A stretch of 64,000 nt of DNA from CAVSUZ01 sp963791885 (lineage in GTDB: Bacteria > Pseudomonadota > Alphaproteobacteria > Acetobacterales > Acetobacteraceae): the NCBI GenBank assembly GCA_963791885.1, contig CAWBUL010000006.1, forward strand, positions 620,001 to 684,000, written 5' to 3'. A program made the position numbers and the translations under genes. A model generated the notes under the pieces. The model was not told where the DNA came from. It ran no database searches and worked only from the letters and a program-made list of their open reading frames with translations. Below, one piece after another: positions 62,332 through 64,000 of this stretch. Each line of letters starts with the position of its first letter. Positions within the stretch are counted from its first letter, which is position 1.

Positions 62332-62679
62332 CGCACGCTCAGCTGGTGCACTGCGCGTCCAGTTTCCAGGACGGCGCCATGAGCGCACTTATTTGGTCCC
62401 GAGTCAGTTATCACGCCACCGCAAAGCCACCACTCGCTCTAGAGGGTGTTATGAACCTGCGGCCAGTATAGCTGCCTGCCTGAGTGTGTTTCGGCGGGGC
62501 ACCGTGACCCCTCATCGGCTTCCAAAAGTGACCCCATCGGATCGATGATTTCGCTATCCTTATCAAGGGGATATGCGCTGTTGGGAGGGGTTACTATTCA
62601 AAGCCGATGATGTTCCGGAATGAGGTCGTGAAATGCCCATTGTTTCAGTCATGTAGACCTGAATCAGGCGGGGTCTCAT
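62332..62679. other. Gap with a possible IS21-type end remnant
   Basis: No gene is supported. Two copies of GTGACCCC (62504-62511 and 62528-62535) occur 24 bp apart. This is the pattern of repeated motifs at the ends of some IS21 elements, but no istA follows. The missing AapP gene and the shortened narK on either side suggest that DNA was lost here. A promoter for narK is not obvious. Confidence 0.4.
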
Positions 62680-63924
62680 TTGGGCGCCGATTCACACTTC
62701 ATCGGTTTCGCAGCGGTCGCGCTTTACGGGCCCGCCGCACACGCATTCCAGCAATCCATGCAACTCTCGCCGTTGCTCGTCGGCCTGCTGGTAGCTGCCC
62801 CGCAGCTCACGGGCTCGCTGCTCCGCATTCCGTTCGGCGCATGGGTAGACAAGGTCGGCGGCCGCCTGCCGATGCTGGTGCTGTTCGGCATCTCGATCGT
62901 CGGCATGTGGGGGCTGGTGTTCATCCTGGTTACGGTCCCGCACGTCACCGCCGCCCTGTATCCGGTCATCCTGCTGTTTGGCTTCATGAGCGGGTGCGGC
63001 GTCGCCTCATTTTCGGTCGGCATCCCGCAGGTCTCTTACTGGTTCCCGCGCAACCGGCAGGGCACGGCGCTCGGCATCTATGGCGGCGTCGGCAATCTCG
63101 CGCCCGGGCTGTTCACGCTGATCCTGCCCTTCGCCATCGCTGCTCTCGGGCTTGCTGGATCCTACCTTGCGTGGCTCGCCTTCCTGCTGATCGGCACCGG
63201 CATTTATGGCTGGCTCGCGCGCGACGCCTACTATTTCCAGCTCCGCGCCCGCAACTCGGCGCCCGACGAAGCGCGCACCATCGCGCAGAGCCACGGCCAG
63301 GAACTGTTCCCGCGCGACTCCGTCTGGGGCGCGCTGCTGCTGGCGGCTGACGAGACGCGCACTTGGGGCCTCACCTTCCTCTACTTCGTCTCCTTCGGTG
63401 GCTTCCTGGCGCTCACGGCCTGGTTTCCGACCTACTGGATCAATCTGCACCATCTCAGCCTGACCAACGCCGGCATCCTGGGTGGCGTCGGCTTCTCACT
63501 GCTGGCGGCGGTAGCCAGGGTCGGTGGCGGTTCTTTTGCCGAGAAGTTCGGCGGCGAGGTCATGGCGCTACTTTCCTTCGCAATTGTACTTGTCGGCGCG
63601 GCGCTGCTCACCTTCGTGACGGACTTCCCGATCAACGTCGCGGGCGAGCTGCTGATCGGTCTCGGCATGGGCCTCGGCAATGCCGCGGTGTTCAAGATGG
63701 TGCCGAAATACGTCCCGCACGCGGTCGGGGGCGCCTCCGGCCTGGTCGGCGGGTTCGGCGCGCTCGGCGGCTTCGTGATCCCCCCATTGCTGGGCCTGTT
63801 TGCCGGCGCGCTCGGTGATGCCGGCTATTCCGGTGGGTTCTTCGTCTATGTCGTGCTGGCGATCGCGGCGATACTCGTCTCGGTCGGCTTCATCCGCACC
63901 CGCAACCATATCGCTGTCGCGTGA
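62680..63924 (+). CDS. narK: Nitrate/nitrite MFS transporter, NarK family, probably N-terminally shortened
   Basis: The open frame is 414 codons. It has TGSLLRIPFGAWVDKVGGRL (the MFS loop 2-3 motif) and the nitrate signature region SVGIPQVSYWFPRNRQGTAL followed by YGGVGNLAPG. The second signature half lies near GLGMGLGNAAVFKMVPKYVP. The only start at the left end is a TTG without ribosome site, and it begins in the middle of what should be the first helix, so about 20-25 residues seem to be missing. NarK proteins exchange nitrate and nitrite across the inner membrane. The narG gene follows after ten bases. Confidence 0.85.
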   Translation: MGADSHFIGFAAVALYGPAAHAFQQSMQLSPLLVGLLVAAPQLTGSLLRIPFGAWVDKVGGRLPMLVLFGISIVGMWGLVFILVTVPHVTAALYPVILLFGFMSGCGVASFSVGIPQVSYWFPRNRQGTALGIYGGVGNLAPGLFTLILPFAIAALGLAGSYLAWLAFLLIGTGIYGWLARDAYYFQLRARNSAPDEARTIAQSHGQELFPRDSVWGALLLAADETRTWGLTFLYFVSFGGFLALTAWFPTYWINLHHLSLTNAGILGGVGFSLLAAVARVGGGSFAEKFGGEVMALLSFAIVLVGAALLTFVTDFPINVAGELLIGLGMGLGNAAVFKMVPKYVPHAVGGASGLVGGFGALGGFVIPPLLGLFAGALGDAGYSGGFFVYVVLAIAAILVSVGFIRTRNHIAVA

Positions 63925-63934
63925 GGGCCGGATC

Positions 63935-64000
63935 ATGAGCCACTTCCTCGATCGCCTCACCTTCTTCCGCAGAAACGTCGAACGCTTCGCCGGTGGACAC
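63935..64000 (+). CDS. narG: Respiratory nitrate reductase alpha subunit, start only
   Basis: The last 66 bases encode MSHFLDRLTFFRRNVERFAG followed by GH, the conserved N-terminus of NarG, the molybdenum-containing catalytic subunit. The gene runs off the window. Its position right after narK is the usual order of a narK-narGHJI operon, implying nitrate respiration if the rest is intact. Confidence 0.85.
   Translation, partial: MSHFLDRLTFFRRNVERFAGGH

Noticed and set aside
62436..62470. IS427-type terminal repeat (CTAGAGGGTGTTATGAAC)
   Set aside because: It resembles some IS5-family ends, but no matching second end or transposase is nearby, so I do not report it as a feature.
1..64000. CRISPR array or intact RNA genes
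   Set aside because: No regularly spaced short repeats and no complete tRNA or rRNA gene were seen; the only tRNA sequence is the 3' fragment at 48921-48973.

Overview
The window is GC-rich bacterial DNA, most likely from an alphaproteobacterium. Acetobacteraceae or relatives would fit the mix of IS5/IS1031-type elements, Dpp-, Aap- and FbpB-like transporters, HyuA/HyuB, DUF4387, a dnaE2 fragment and narK-narG. The genus cannot be fixed from the sequence alone.

Layout. 0-4.3 kb (minus): a small catabolic/redox cluster with an FMN reductase, a 3-hydroxyisobutyrate dehydrogenase broken by a frameshift and by an IS5/IS1031 element, a carboxymuconolactone decarboxylase-like protein, and a broken extradiol dioxygenase. 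4.9-12.3 kb: an amidohydrolase, a universal stress protein with a deletion scar, a TRIC/UPF0126 channel, an M20 amidohydrolase and a GH79 glycosidase. 12.3-16.5 kb: an IS5/IS427 element, a truncated integrase, a DapA-family lyase and a decayed beta-clamp-like gene. 16.7-26.0 kb: the best-preserved unit, a LysR gene followed by a DppABCDF-type importer, an AtuA-like protein, a DUF4387 protein and an amidase, with most starts overlapping the preceding stop. 26.0-40.3 kb: a graveyard of mobile DNA, with dnaE2 and integrase fragments, an IS1182 transposase, serine recombinase scraps, large tyrosine recombinases, an IS21 element carrying a nested IS630, a truncated AAA ATPase and a trbI tail with a DUF2274 gene left from a conjugative element.

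40.3-48.4 kb: a lysR and an enoyl-CoA hydratase gene diverge from an SBP-permease-ATPase importer followed by a CaiB/BaiF CoA-transferase and a second hydratase. A near-ideal LysR palindrome lies between the two units. 48.9 kb: the 3' part of a tRNA-Gly gene, a typical integration scar. 49-50.9 kb: a broken zinc-ribbon IS6-type transposase and a broken LysR. 50.9-62.3 kb: an ACMSD-type amidohydrolase, two creatinase-like M24 proteins, HyuB and HyuA, a divergent LysR, and an AapJ-AapQ-AapM amino-acid importer without its ATPase. 62.7-64 kb: narK, probably shortened at its start, and the first codons of narG.

The recurring theme is import of an organic acid, peptide or amino-acid-like substrate next to amide, imide or CoA-dependent degradation under a LysR regulator, spread through DNA reshaped by IS elements and recombinases. 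At least fifteen single-base or short indels break otherwise good reading frames. They may be genuine decay or base-calling errors; the two clean IS insertions with TA duplications show that real rearrangement has also occurred. No complete rRNA or tRNA gene and no CRISPR array was found.
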